Source: Devosia oryzisoli
GTDB taxonomy: Bacteria; Pseudomonadota; Alphaproteobacteria; Rhizobiales; Devosiaceae
Reading direction: 5' to 3'
NCBI RefSeq assembly: GCF_014837245.1
Contig: NZ_JACYFU010000002.1
Span: forward strand, 682,001-746,000
Length of the DNA: 64,000 nt
Below, piece by piece: positions 1 to 9,267 of this stretch. The translations under genes were made by a program, and so were the position numbers. A model generated the notes under the pieces. The model was not told the DNA's origin. It made no database searches and was given only the letters and a program-made list of their open reading frames with translations. The first letter of the stretch is position 1; every line of letters starts with the position of its first letter.

Positions 1-680
1 TTGTCGGCAAAGCTCAGTTCATAGGCTTCTACGCCAAGGCCCATCTTTTCAGTGATGTGCACCGCCATGCCCGCTTCGGCCGCGGGGCGGACGATGGCTT
101 CGACCGGGAAGAGATCGTCGACAAGCCCGGCAAAGGCGGCAGCGGCGCGATTGGCCGCCTCCCCCTGCGGCTGGAGGTCGAGGCCGAGCGGCGCGATGCG
201 ATTGCCGGCGGTCGCGACATGGCGCGGCCAGGGGATGATGGAATGGGCCACCGGCGCCTTGGCCGGAACCAGGAACCGCGCAGCCCCCTTGAGGAGCGGC
301 GCGTTGTGGCCCTTGCCTTGCGTGGGGGTGGTGGGGATGGCAATTACCTGCCCGTCCTCGAGCACGACATAGGCCGCATTGGCGCCATCGCTCCAGTGCC
401 GCAGCCCATAGGAGAGCCCGCGCGCCGTCGCCGTCCACGTCTCCCCCGGCCGCAGCACGAAGCCATCGGGCGGCGCGATCAGCGTGTGGTTCGAAAGGCG
501 CTTCAACAGCTTGCCGTTCTCCAGCGTCGCATGCGGATCGATGCGCGCGGGGCCGGAAAAGCCCAGCTGGAAATTGCTGACCGGCTCGTCCCCGATATTG
601 GTGAGGTTGAGGCCATAGCCGAGCGGCTCGCTGTCCGTGGCGGGGGACCAGGTGGTGGTTAGGGAGAATTTGGCAGTCAT
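1..680 (-). CDS. Beta-N-acetylhexosaminidase, GH20 family, N-terminal part (cut by window edge)
   Basis: The reading frame starts at ATG 680 and stays open to base 1, so only about 226 N-terminal residues are visible. They form a beta-rich domain (start MTAKFSLTTTW) that ends in a segment resembling the alpha/beta GH20b domain preceding the GH20 barrel (PAAEAGMAVHITEKMG). The catalytic Asp-Glu pair would lie outside the window. GH20 enzymes remove terminal GlcNAc or GalNAc. The gene is last in the operon that begins at 7118, after an RpiR regulator, which suggests the importer brings in an amino-sugar oligosaccharide. A weak GAG lies upstream of the start. Assignment is by recognition of the N-domain only. 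Confidence 0.72.
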   Translation of the reverse strand, partial: MTAKFSLTTTWSPATDSEPLGYGLNLTNIGDEPVSNFQLGFSGPARIDPHATLENGKLLKRLSNHTLIAPPDGFVLRPGETWTATARGLSYGLRHWSDGANAAYVVLEDGQVIAIPTTPTQGKGHNAPLLKGAARFLVPAKAPVAHSIIPWPRHVATAGNRIAPLGLDLQPQGEAANRAAAAFAGLVDDLFPVEAIVRPAAEAGMAVHITEKMGLGVEAYELSFAD

Positions 681-774
681 GATCAACTCGCTGCAGATGT
701 GATGCCACGCCCTCGTGGTTCGAGGCTCGTGAAGAACGCGCACCTCACCACGAGGGCGTTTGGTACGCTCTGAA

Positions 775-1641
775 CTAATCCCCCAGCGGCTGTCCGTCGT
801 CCCCATCACGGGTGACGACGAGCTGGTGCTTGATGCGGCGCATGCTGGCGACGGCGGAGGGGCCAAGCCGCGTGGCGATGGTCTGGGCCAACACGTCCAC
901 CGTGGCGAGGAAAGCGTAGCGCCCCGGGGTGGGACGGAGAATGTCGGTGTTCTCGTGCCAGTTGACCGGCAAGAGGATATCGGCCTGCGCCGACACCATG
1001 GAGGCCGAGCGCGTGGCGACGATGCGGGTGAGGCCATATTCGCCCGCGACCGTCAGCGTCTTGGCGAGCTGGGCATTGTTGCCCGACATGGAAAAAGCGA
1101 CGATCACTGTGCCGGCCGGGGCAGCCGCCACGCGCATCAGCTGGAGCTGGTGGTCCTCGGTGGACGCGACCTTGAGCCCGAGACGAAACAGGCGCGTCTC
1201 GATCTCCCCCGCCATCATCGAGGAGGCCCCGCCCGAGCCGAAGCTCAGCACGAAGCTCGATTGCGCGATGGCCTTGGCGGCCCGGTCGACAGCGGCAAAG
1301 TCGAGCTGATCGAAGGTCTCGTAGATGATGGACTGGATGCCGTTGATCACGCCCTGGGCGATTTCGGGCACGCCGGTCGGGCCGCTTGAGGGGGCGATGT
1401 AGCGCTGCCCGACGAAGCGGGACTGGGCGAGGCGCACCTTGAAATCGGCATAGGACTCGCAGCCCAGCCGCCGGCAGAAGCGCGTCACGGTGGGTGGGGA
1501 CACGTCGGCCTGCGCGGCGAGATCGACGATGCTCATCTTGAGGACGCTGTCGACATCGGCCAGCACGAGATCGGTCAGCGCGCGTTCCGAGCGGGTAAAG
1601 GCGTTCTTTTCGGTCTGCAGCAGGCCGACGATATCGAGCAT
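775..1641 (-). CDS. MurR/RpiR family transcriptional regulator
   Basis: This 288-residue protein has the two domains of the RpiR family. An N-terminal helix-turn-helix spans about residues 1-75 (SIVDLAAQADVSPPTVTRFC). A SIS phosphosugar-binding domain spans about 125-260 (FGSGGASSMMAGEIETRL). SIS regulators usually sense a sugar phosphate made from the transported sugar. The gene lies inside the operon, 24 bases after the ATPase gene and before the GH20 gene, so it probably controls its own cluster. The palindromes at 7168-7186 and 7201-7213 are candidate operators. The ligand is unknown, but an amino-sugar phosphate would fit the neighbouring hexosaminidase. Confidence 0.9.
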   Translation of the reverse strand: MLDIVGLLQTEKNAFTRSERALTDLVLADVDSVLKMSIVDLAAQADVSPPTVTRFCRRLGCESYADFKVRLAQSRFVGQRYIAPSSGPTGVPEIAQGVINGIQSIIYETFDQLDFAAVDRAAKAIAQSSFVLSFGSGGASSMMAGEIETRLFRLGLKVASTEDHQLQLMRVAAAPAGTVIVAFSMSGNNAQLAKTLTVAGEYGLTRIVATRSASMVSAQADILLPVNWHENTDILRPTPGRYAFLATVDVLAQTIATRLGPSAVASMRRIKHQLVVTRDGDDGQPLGD

Positions 1642-1665
1642 GACCTGACCCTGGCCCCTTGCCGC

Positions 1666-2742
<1,077 letters not shown>

Positions 2743-2777
2743 GGTTCGCGTCTCCGGCGAAGGCACAATGGTGGAGG

Positions 2778-2799
2778 GCCGCCGCCCGGAGGCGGCGGC
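2778..2799 (-). terminator. Intercistronic GC hairpin after the binding-protein gene
   Basis: Two 9-base arms, GCCGCCGCC and GGCGGCGGC, pair perfectly around a CGGA tetraloop. The hairpin lies just downstream of the binding-protein stop codon and upstream of the ATPase ribosome site. There is no U-tract, so it is more likely a 3'-end stabiliser or partial terminator than a full terminator. Confidence 0.6.
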
Positions 2800-2815
2800 G
2801 GAGTCTGGGAGGACC

Positions 2816-4036
2816 TTACTTGTACTGCTCGAGCTCGGAAGCGGCCTTTTCGAGCGCCGCCTTGGGCTCGGCCTGGCCGGTCACGACCGACTGGACCATT
2901 TCGATCATGGTGTTCTGCAGGCCGACATAGTCGGTCAGGAGCGGCTCGGGGCCACCGAACTCGATGCCGTCGAGGAACGGCTTCCAGTACGGCTTTTCGG
3001 CAACCAGTTCATCGGTCTGGGGCTGCAGCGGACGGAGCGGGGTCAGGCCCTGCGCCATTTCGGCATCCCACTGGCGTTCACCCGAGGTGATGTACTTGGC
3101 AAGGCTGATGGCCTGCTCCTCGACGCCGCTGCCCTTGAAGACGGCCAGCGAGTCGGTGATCAACAGCGTGCCGGGACCCTTGGCGTCGGGGCCAAGCGGC
3201 AGCGGAGCGACGCCCCAATTCATGCCGGCTTCGGTGGCCAGGTTGGCCGCACCGGGAGAGGCCTCGATCATGGCCACGCCGCCGTCCAGCCAGATGGCGC
3301 GCACTTCGTTCTGCTCGTAAGCAGTCGGACCTTCTTCGGAGTAAGGCGTGATGTCCTTGAGGGCCGTCAGCGCGGCCAGAACCTGCGGGCTGTCGAGGAC
3401 GATGTTGCCTTCGGCATCGATCACGAGGCCATCATTGGTGTAAACCCAATGGAGGAACTGGTGCATCGTGTTGTCGAAGGTCTTGGCGACCAGGCCATAG
3501 CCAGCAGCGTCGGTGTTTTCGGTGATCTGCTTGGCGAAGGCGATCTTTTCTTCCCAGGTCTTGGGCGGAGTTTCCGGATCGAGGCCCGCGGCTTCGAACA
3601 GGTCCTTGTTCCAGTAGAGAGCCTTGGTGGAGAAGGCCACCGGCACGCCCCACTGGGTGCCGTCGAAGGTCACGGTTTCGGGCACGAAATTGTAGTAGGA
3701 GGCCTTCTCCTCGTCCGTCATCGGAATGGGGACGATGAGGTCGTTGAGCGCGAACTGCTTGAGCGTGCGCGAACCGACATAGGCCAGGGCAACCGGGGTG
3801 CCGGCGGCGGCGAGCGTGGTCACCTTGTCCTGGCACTGGCCCCAACCCACGACTTCGGGCGCAACCTTGAAGCCCGGGTTCTCGGCTTCCCATTCCTTGA
3901 AATAATCGGCGTAGCCCGCGGTCAGTTCGTCGCCGCAGTTGATGAAGGTGATTTCCTTGTCCTGGGCATAGGCGCCCGGGGCAGCGCTGGCCAGGGCCAG
4001 CAGCGAAACCGCCGTCAATCCAAGTATCTTCTTCAT
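2816..4036 (-). CDS. Extracellular sugar-binding protein of CUT1 ABC importer
   Basis: This 406-residue periplasmic protein delivers a sugar to the permeases encoded next to it. A Sec signal peptide is clear (MKKILGLTAVSLLALASA, cleavage probably after AYA near residue 23). The mature part resembles family 1 binding proteins of the maltose/multiple-sugar type in length, early 'INCGDELTAGY' segment and aromatic-rich core. ATG 4036 is supported by AGGGAGA seven bases upstream. A longer frame continues upstream but would put the signal peptide internally. The gene follows the second permease by about 100 bases. The substrate is not readable from sequence; the linked GH20 points to an amino-sugar oligosaccharide. 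Confidence 0.92.
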   Translation of the reverse strand: MKKILGLTAVSLLALASAAPGAYAQDKEITFINCGDELTAGYADYFKEWEAENPGFKVAPEVVGWGQCQDKVTTLAAAGTPVALAYVGSRTLKQFALNDLIVPIPMTDEEKASYYNFVPETVTFDGTQWGVPVAFSTKALYWNKDLFEAAGLDPETPPKTWEEKIAFAKQITENTDAAGYGLVAKTFDNTMHQFLHWVYTNDGLVIDAEGNIVLDSPQVLAALTALKDITPYSEEGPTAYEQNEVRAIWLDGGVAMIEASPGAANLATEAGMNWGVAPLPLGPDAKGPGTLLITDSLAVFKGSGVEEQAISLAKYITSGERQWDAEMAQGLTPLRPLQPQTDELVAEKPYWKPFLDGIEFGGPEPLLTDYVGLQNTMIEMVQSVVTGQAEPKAALEKAASELEQYK

Positions 4037-4134
4037 TGCGTAGTCTCCCTTGTTGACGCCCCGGGGGGCGCATTCTCCCGGCCGGGCCTCCCAACGGGCT
4101 GCGGCCAAGTCCCTCGAGCTCCCCTGGGAGAGCC

Positions 4135-5067
4135 CTATTGCTTGATGGCACCGGCGGTGAGGCCGGCGACGAGATAGCGCTGCAGGATCACGATGACGAT
4201 CATGACCGGCAGGATGCCCACGAAAGAGGCTGCCATCAGCTCGTTCCAGATCACTTCCTGCTTACCGAAGAAGGCGAAGAGCCCGATCGGCAGCGGCATG
4301 AACTCGGTCTTGGAGTTGAAGGTCAGCGCGAAGATGAACTGCTGCGCATAGGCGCCGATGAAGGTCATGATGGCGACCACCACGATGCCGGGCATGGCCA
4401 GCGGCAGGATGACCCGGCGCAGCGTATAGAGCCGGCTGGCGCCATCGACCCATGCCGCCTCGTCGAGCTCGCGCGGAATGCGCATCATGTAGGTGCGCAA
4501 CAGCCAGATGGACGAGGGAATGAGGAAAGCCGCGCCCGGCACGATCATCGCCCAGTAGGTGTTGAGCAGGCCCAGCGAGCGCATCAGCCGAAACAGCGGG
4601 ATCAGCAGCACGGCGCCCGAGAACATGTTGACCGCGAGGAACCCGCCCAGCAGCAGGCCCGCGCCAGCGAAGCTGAACCGCGCGAAGGCGTAGGCGGCAG
4701 GGACCACCACCATCACCACGATCAGGGTGACCAGGGTGGAGATGAAGAACGAGTTGAAGATGTGCATGCCCAGCATGGGCACCGAGGTCCACATGTTGAC
4801 GTAGGAGTCGAAGGACCAGGTCTTGGGAATGAAGCTGTAGGGCGTCGAAAACAGCTGGCTCAACGGCTTCAGGGAAACGAGGAACCCTTCGATGAAGGGG
4901 GCCAGCACGAAGAACAGGAAGAGGGCGATGCCAGCGTAGAGCGCCACGACCTCGTACCACTTGTAGCGGTCGATCATCGCCTTGGTGGCTTTGACGCGGG
5001 CCTTCGGCTTGACGGTCGCCGGGCTATCGACGGCGGCAACTTCGGTGGTGTGGGCGACGTCGGTCAT
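4135..5067 (-). CDS. Sugar ABC transporter permease, MalG type
   Basis: This 310-residue inner-membrane protein has six predicted membrane segments and the EAA loop that docks the ATPase (ELDEAAWVDGASRLYTLRRV). A cytoplasmic N-terminal tail of about 45 residues, rich in Val, Ala and Lys, precedes the first helix. The ATG at 5067 overlaps the stop of the upstream permease in an ATGA arrangement and has AGGGAGAGG upstream, so translational coupling is likely. It forms the translocation pore as a heterodimer with the 5064-5951 product. Confidence 0.93.
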   Translation of the reverse strand: MTDVAHTTEVAAVDSPATVKPKARVKATKAMIDRYKWYEVVALYAGIALFLFFVLAPFIEGFLVSLKPLSQLFSTPYSFIPKTWSFDSYVNMWTSVPMLGMHIFNSFFISTLVTLIVVMVVVPAAYAFARFSFAGAGLLLGGFLAVNMFSGAVLLIPLFRLMRSLGLLNTYWAMIVPGAAFLIPSSIWLLRTYMMRIPRELDEAAWVDGASRLYTLRRVILPLAMPGIVVVAIMTFIGAYAQQFIFALTFNSKTEFMPLPIGLFAFFGKQEVIWNELMAASFVGILPVMIVIVILQRYLVAGLTAGAIKQ

Positions 5068-5951
5068 TTGGCCTCTCCCTGCTGGAGCTTGCGCACGGCC
5101 CGGAAGTACACCAGGCAGAACAGCGTCACGAAGATGCAGATGACCACGGCGCGCGCGGCGCCTTCGCCGTATTTCCGGCTGCCCATGGCCGTGTTGTAGG
5201 TGTCGATGATCATCGTCGTGGTGGAGCCGGAGGGCCCGCCACGGGTGAGGATGTAGATGATGTCGAACGAGTTGAACGTGGCGATGAGCGAGAGCAGGCT
5301 CATGGTGATGATGGCCGGCAGCATCATCGGCACGGTGATGCGGCGGAAGCGGTAGAAGCGCCCTGCCCCGTCGGTCCAGGCGGCTTCGTAGAGATCGCGC
5401 GGGATCGACTGCATGGCGGCCAGGAAATAGATCGTCACCATGGGCACGCCGATCCACACGTCGGTGACGATGGTGGCCCAGAAGGCGCTGTCTCCCGCGG
5501 CCAGGATCGGCCAGGGCTTGCTGATGATGCCGAAATTCTGCAGCAGCCCGGAGATCATGCCGAACTGGCCGTTATACATCCAGCCCCACATGAAGATGCC
5601 GATGGCCATGGGCACGATCCAGGGCGGCATGGTGAGGACGCGGAACAGCGTCTGGCCGGGGATGGCGGCATTGAGCAGCACCGCGCCGGCCATGCCGATG
5701 ATCATCTTGATGCTGACCGAAAAGAAGGTCCAGATCAGCGTGCGCAGGATGACTTCGGTGAAATTGCCGGCGCTGAAGATGCGCTGGTAGTTGGCCCAGC
5801 CGACGAAGTCGTAGGTCGGGCGCAGGGCGGCGTTGGTGAAGCTCAGCACCACCGTATCGAACAGGGGATAGGCGACGATCACCAGGATATAGAGGAGGGC
5901 CGGAGCCAGCAGGGCGAGGGCGAAGAGGGTTGCGCTTCTGGTGCTGGTCAT
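5064..5951 (-). CDS. Sugar ABC transporter permease, MalF/UgpA type
   Basis: This 295-residue protein has six predicted membrane helices and an EAA loop (DLYEAAWTDGAGRFYRFRRI). It lacks the long periplasmic loop of enteric MalF, as is usual in MsmF/UgpA-like permeases. It starts 12 bases after the oxidoreductase stop and overlaps the next permease by four bases. The oxidoreductase-permease-permease-binding protein-ATPase order indicates one transcript. Confidence 0.93.
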   Translation of the reverse strand: MTSTRSATLFALALLAPALLYILVIVAYPLFDTVVLSFTNAALRPTYDFVGWANYQRIFSAGNFTEVILRTLIWTFFSVSIKMIIGMAGAVLLNAAIPGQTLFRVLTMPPWIVPMAIGIFMWGWMYNGQFGMISGLLQNFGIISKPWPILAAGDSAFWATIVTDVWIGVPMVTIYFLAAMQSIPRDLYEAAWTDGAGRFYRFRRITVPMMLPAIITMSLLSLIATFNSFDIIYILTRGGPSGSTTTMIIDTYNTAMGSRKYGEGAARAVVICIFVTLFCLVYFRAVRKLQQGEAK

Positions 5952-5963
5952 CGCCGGTCTCCC

Positions 5964-7118
5964 TTAGCTGGTGCGCCCGAGCGCTTTATCGAAGCGCTGC
6001 CAGATCGGGGCCATGTCCACCACGGAGCGGGTTCGCATGGCCTCGTCCATGGAGAGGGCGAGGAGCCCCGCCTCCAGGGCATCGGTGACCGAAACCGGCA
6101 GCGGCGCCCCCTCCTTGAGGTGCTTGAGGATGTCCTCGGCCATCTGCTCGTCGGCGCCATAGTGCTGGCTGAGCTCGGAGGTCTGGTAGGTCTTGTCCTC
6201 CAGCCGCTCCTTGGTGCGGGCGTCGGTGACCTTGAAGTAGTTGCGGATGAAGTCGCCCTCGGCCATGCCCTTGGCGCCGATCACGGCAAAGCGCCGGAAA
6301 TCGTCGGGCACGTTGAGGTTGGTGTGGAAGGTCAGCGCCGCGCCGTTCTCGTACTGCACCAGCGCCATCTGGTAGTCGATGATGTCGCCGTCGCTGTCGA
6401 ACACCTTGTCCGTCCCCATCCAGCCCGAGGGCTTGCGGTGGTAGACCTCCATGTCGTTGATGCCGCTTTCGGCAGGCGCATTCTTGGGCACGAAGCTGCG
6501 CCGGCCGCCGAAGCTGGCGACGGAGACCGGGCGGCAGCCCATGACGCCATTATAGAGGTCGATGTCGTGGCAGCACTTTTCGAGCATGAAGCTGCCCGAA
6601 TATTTTTCATACCGCCGCCAGTCGCGCATGAAGAAAGCGCCATGATAGGGCGGGATGGTCTCGGACGCCTCGATGGAGACGATGTCCCCCAGCTGCCCTT
6701 CGGCCTGTGCCCGGCGCAGGTCGACATAGAGCGGCGCGTAGCGCAGCACGAGGCCGACCATGAGCTGGTCCGGGCCGTGCTTGCCGATCAGCTCGGCCAG
6801 CGTCATCGTGTCTTCGATGGTCGTGACGACCGGCTTTTCGGTAAAGATTTTCAGGCCGCGGTCGAGCCCGATGCGGATGTGCTCGAGATGAAGGTGATTG
6901 GGCGAGCCGACCATCAAAAGGTCGAGCTCCGCCTTGTCCAGCATATCCTCGAGGCTGTCATAGGCCTTACCGACGGACACGCCATGTTCCTGGGCGTAGG
7001 GAAGACCGGCAGGCTCGGGATCCACGTAGCCGACGACCTCGAAATCGTCGCTCGCCAGCGAAAACACCCGTGCCAGATAGCCCAGCCGAAAGCCGAGCCC
7101 GACGATCCCTACCCGCAT
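5964..7118 (-). CDS. Gfo/Idh/MocA family oxidoreductase
   Basis: This 384-residue enzyme should oxidise or reduce a sugar or sugar derivative with NAD(P). The N-terminal Rossmann fold starts MRVGIVGLGF, with an acidic residue after beta-2 (GYVDPE). The family EKP motif (FTEKPVVTT) lies near residue 95 and a catalytic-type HDIDLYN segment near 190. It is the first gene of the CUT1 operon; AGGG lies upstream of ATG 7118. Placed ahead of the transporter, it probably acts on the imported sugar or on a product of the GH20 hydrolase. The substrate cannot be told from the sequence. Confidence 0.9.
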   Translation of the reverse strand: MRVGIVGLGFRLGYLARVFSLASDDFEVVGYVDPEPAGLPYAQEHGVSVGKAYDSLEDMLDKAELDLLMVGSPNHLHLEHIRIGLDRGLKIFTEKPVVTTIEDTMTLAELIGKHGPDQLMVGLVLRYAPLYVDLRRAQAEGQLGDIVSIEASETIPPYHGAFFMRDWRRYEKYSGSFMLEKCCHDIDLYNGVMGCRPVSVASFGGRRSFVPKNAPAESGINDMEVYHRKPSGWMGTDKVFDSDGDIIDYQMALVQYENGAALTFHTNLNVPDDFRRFAVIGAKGMAEGDFIRNYFKVTDARTKERLEDKTYQTSELSQHYGADEQMAEDILKHLKEGAPLPVSVTDALEAGLLALSMDEAMRTRSVVDMAPIWQRFDKALGRTS

Positions 7119-7167
7119 ATGCGCACCCTGTTTATTCTTCCGCCGACCTCTGCGGGCCAGTGTCGTT

Positions 7168-7186
7168 CTTGTAAACGATTTTCAAG
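7168..7186. promoter_or_regulatory. 19-bp palindrome, candidate operator of the CUT1 operon
   Basis: The sequence CTTGTAAACGATTTTCAAG is an interrupted palindrome: CTTG, AAA, TTT and CAAG pair symmetrically around CGA. It covers the predicted -10 and start region of the minus-strand promoter, where a repressor would block transcription. The RpiR regulator in the operon is the obvious candidate binder. The AAACG core is also compatible with a LacI-type protein encoded elsewhere. Confidence 0.5.
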
Positions 7187-7214
7187 ACTAGGCGTGTTTC
7201 TGACATCATGTCAA
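7185..7214 (-). promoter_or_regulatory. Predicted sigma-70 promoter of the CUT1 operon
   Basis: On the minus strand a perfect -35 TTGACA (7209-7214) is separated by 18 bases from TAGTCT (7185-7190). The -35 box is embedded in the palindrome TGACATCATGTCA at 7201-7213, a second candidate operator. The promoter lies about 70 bases before the ATG at 7118. Confidence 0.5.
7201..7213. promoter_or_regulatory. 13-bp perfect palindrome overlapping the -35 box
   Basis: TGACATCATGTCA has two 6-base arms around one central base. It overlaps the TTGACA -35 element of the predicted minus-strand promoter. It differs from the 7168-7186 palindrome, so two different regulators could act here. Confidence 0.4.
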
Positions 7215-7459
7215 CACACATTGCCGCCCATTACAATACCAATTTAAGCCACCCAGCTTCCCTGCCCAAATCTGCGGCGACACGGCCGAAATCTGGGCAT
7301 TTTTCAACGTGACACCCCCGAGGAAGATGTGGACAAAGCCATCGGTTCGGGGCAGCATGGCGAAATTGGTATCCTTGTGGCCTCAAAGTGGACTTGTTTG
7401 TGCCCGGCTTTGCCTGAAAATATGAAACAGCGCGGGACCGGCCGTTCCCGCCCAACACG

Positions 7460-7957
7460 ATGGTAATGATGAGCTTTTCCACCAACCCCTTCCCCAACGA
7501 CCCCGATCGCAGCGCCATCTGGACCATGCTGGTGCCCCGCGACATCGCCGCCTACATCCAGGCCGACTGGAGCATGGTGGAAAACGACTTCGCCGCATCG
7601 GACTTCTTCGGCATCAACGGCAACGGCAAGGACAATCCGGACGGCTGGACGATCAGCTTTCCCACGCTCGAGGCGTATCGCGACGAGTGGCTGCGGCAGG
7701 CCCGCGAGGGGCAGGCGCAGAGCTATGCCGAGGACGTCGAGGCCGGCATCCGTCGCGCCACGAGCCTGACCGAAATCGAGATCAGCGGCGAGCGCGCCAT
7801 CGCGCACAAGAAGTTCGATGGCGAAATCCGCAAGAGCGACGGCGGGGTCGACCGGCTCAATTGGCAGACGCTCTATTTCTGCCGCAAGATCGATGGGCAA
7901 TGGAAGCTGACAGGCTTCGTCGGCTATCTGCCCTACCCGATGGGCAAGCAGGCCTAA
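7460..7957 (+). CDS. NTF2/SnoaL-like small protein of unknown function
   Basis: This 165-residue soluble protein has no signal peptide. The length, the early 'IAAYIQADWSMVENDF' helix and the C-terminal 'LYFCRKIDGQWKLTGFVGYLP' strand suggest a cone-shaped NTF2-like fold. Such proteins can be small enzymes or binding modules. Three in-frame starts exist (7460, 7466, 7469) and none has a strong ribosome site. It is followed by a dispersed palindromic repeat and then the MFS gene. Function is unknown; a role in the same pathway as the M81 protein is possible from position only. Confidence 0.7.
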   Translation: MVMMSFSTNPFPNDPDRSAIWTMLVPRDIAAYIQADWSMVENDFAASDFFGINGNGKDNPDGWTISFPTLEAYRDEWLRQAREGQAQSYAEDVEAGIRRATSLTEIEISGERAIAHKKFDGEIRKSDGGVDRLNWQTLYFCRKIDGQWKLTGFVGYLPYPMGKQA

Positions 7958-7968
7958 GCAAACCCGGT

Positions 7969-8045
7969 GTCATTCCCGCGACAGCGGGGACCCCTGTTTG
8001 CGCAGGCATCCCCAACAGAGGCCCCCGCCTTTCTCGGGGGATGAC
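7969..8045. repeat. Dispersed palindromic repeat, family A, copy 1
   Basis: The element begins GTCATTCCCGCGACAGCGGG and ends with a near inverse complement, CTCGGGGGATGAC. It can therefore fold into a long hairpin. Similar elements occur at 51956-52021 and 58249-58321. Its last bases supply an ATG in frame with the MFS gene. Confidence 0.75.
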
Positions 8046-8079
8046 CCTGCAGGACAGGCCACGGATTTCGGAGCTTTTC

Positions 8080-9267
8080 TTGCCCCTCCTCACGCCCCAG
8101 CGCCTCGTGATGCTGATCTTCTTTCTCCAGCCCATCGCCTATGGCTCCTGGCTGCCGCGCATTCCCGAAATCCAGGCGCGGCTGGAGCTGGGTCCGGCCA
8201 GCCTCGCGGTTGCCCTTCTCGGCATGCCGGTGGGTACGCTGCTCACCCTGCCCTTTGCCGGGCCGCTGGTGGGACGGATCGGGGCGCGACAGGCCATCGT
8301 TCTCGGCTTCGTCTTCTATTCGCTGGCTGCCTGCCTGCCGGTCTTGGCGCCCAACATGGCCTGGCTCTTCCTCGCCCTGATGCTCGCCGGATCCTCGATT
8401 TCCTTCGTGGAACTGGGATTGAATGTCGAGGCGGACCTTGTCGAAAAGTCCAGCGGCCGGCTCATCATGAACACCTCGCACGGATTCTGGTCGCTCGGCA
8501 TCATGGCCGGAAGCCTCATCGGCTCGGGCTTCGCCGCGCTGGCGGTGGCGCCCCAGATCGCCGTTCCCATCGCGGCAGCAATGGTGTTGCCGATCGCTCT
8601 CCTGGTGGGACAGGCGCTGCCGGCGCTGAGTGATGCAGCACCCGAAGGCCAGACGCACCGTTCGGCCTGGTCGCTACCCAGCCCAGCCCTGGTGGGCATC
8701 TGCCTTTTTGTCTTCGGCATCACCATGACGGAAGGCGCCATGGCCGATTGGTCGGCCATTTTCCTGCGGGACGCCCTCTCGGCCGATGGCGGCCTTGTCG
8801 GGATCGGCTACTCGATCTTTGCCCTCATGGTGGCGAGCGGCCGCTTCGGTGGCGATCTGCTCAAGCGGCGGTTCGGCGCCGTCGGCACGGCGCGGCTGTG
8901 CGGGACGCTGGGGGTCTTGGGCGGCATCACCCTGTTCCTGGCGCCCACCTTGCCGCTTGCGCTGGTGGGTTTCGGCATCATCGGCGTCGGCGTTTCGGTC
9001 GGATTCCCGTTGGCCGTCACGGCCGCGGCCGGGCTCGGCGACCGGGCCGCATCGGCCAATGTGGCGGTGCTGAGTTTCGTGGCCCTCTGCGGCTTCCTGA
9101 TCGGTCCGCCGCTGATCGGGTTCGTCGCCGAGCATGTCGACATCCGGGTGGGTGTGGCCTGCGTCGTGCCGGCGCTGCTGCTCAGCCTCTTTCTTGCAGG
9201 CCGGTTGGCGCCACGCCCTGTCCGAACCACCCGTAATCCCGAAGCCGAGATACCCGGAGTTCTCTGA
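8080..9267 (+). CDS. MFS transporter
   Basis: This protein of about 395 residues has roughly twelve hydrophobic segments of the major facilitator superfamily, with the loop 2-3 signature region near GRIGARQ and a cytoplasmic central loop near residue 190. The start is uncertain. TTG 8080 has GGAG six bases upstream. An in-frame ATG at 8041 exists but lies inside a dispersed repeat. The stop overlaps the start of the M81 gene by one base, so the two are translationally coupled. Uptake or export of the M81 substrate or product is a fair guess. The substrate class is not recognisable. Confidence 0.88.
   Translation: MPLLTPQRLVMLIFFLQPIAYGSWLPRIPEIQARLELGPASLAVALLGMPVGTLLTLPFAGPLVGRIGARQAIVLGFVFYSLAACLPVLAPNMAWLFLALMLAGSSISFVELGLNVEADLVEKSSGRLIMNTSHGFWSLGIMAGSLIGSGFAALAVAPQIAVPIAAAMVLPIALLVGQALPALSDAAPEGQTHRSAWSLPSPALVGICLFVFGITMTEGAMADWSAIFLRDALSADGGLVGIGYSIFALMVASGRFGGDLLKRRFGAVGTARLCGTLGVLGGITLFLAPTLPLALVGFGIIGVGVSVGFPLAVTAAAGLGDRAASANVAVLSFVALCGFLIGPPLIGFVAEHVDIRVGVACVVPALLLSLFLAGRLAPRPVRTTRNPEAEIPGVL

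Larger units (their letters stand above)
7119..7459. other. Divergent intergenic region (341 bp)
   Basis: This region separates the minus-strand CUT1 operon from the plus-strand cluster. It is clearly richer in A and T between 7165 and 7260 than its surroundings. It holds the promoter and two palindromes listed separately. The part from 7260 to 7459 shows no element I can name, and a promoter for the plus-strand genes is not obvious. Confidence 0.6.

Noticed and set aside
49-708. Minus-strand frame of 219 codons and plus-strand frames 52-372 and 57-662
   Set aside because: They are shadows of the GH20 frame that starts at 680; their residue composition (Arg, Pro and His-rich) is that of an antisense or shifted high-GC frame.
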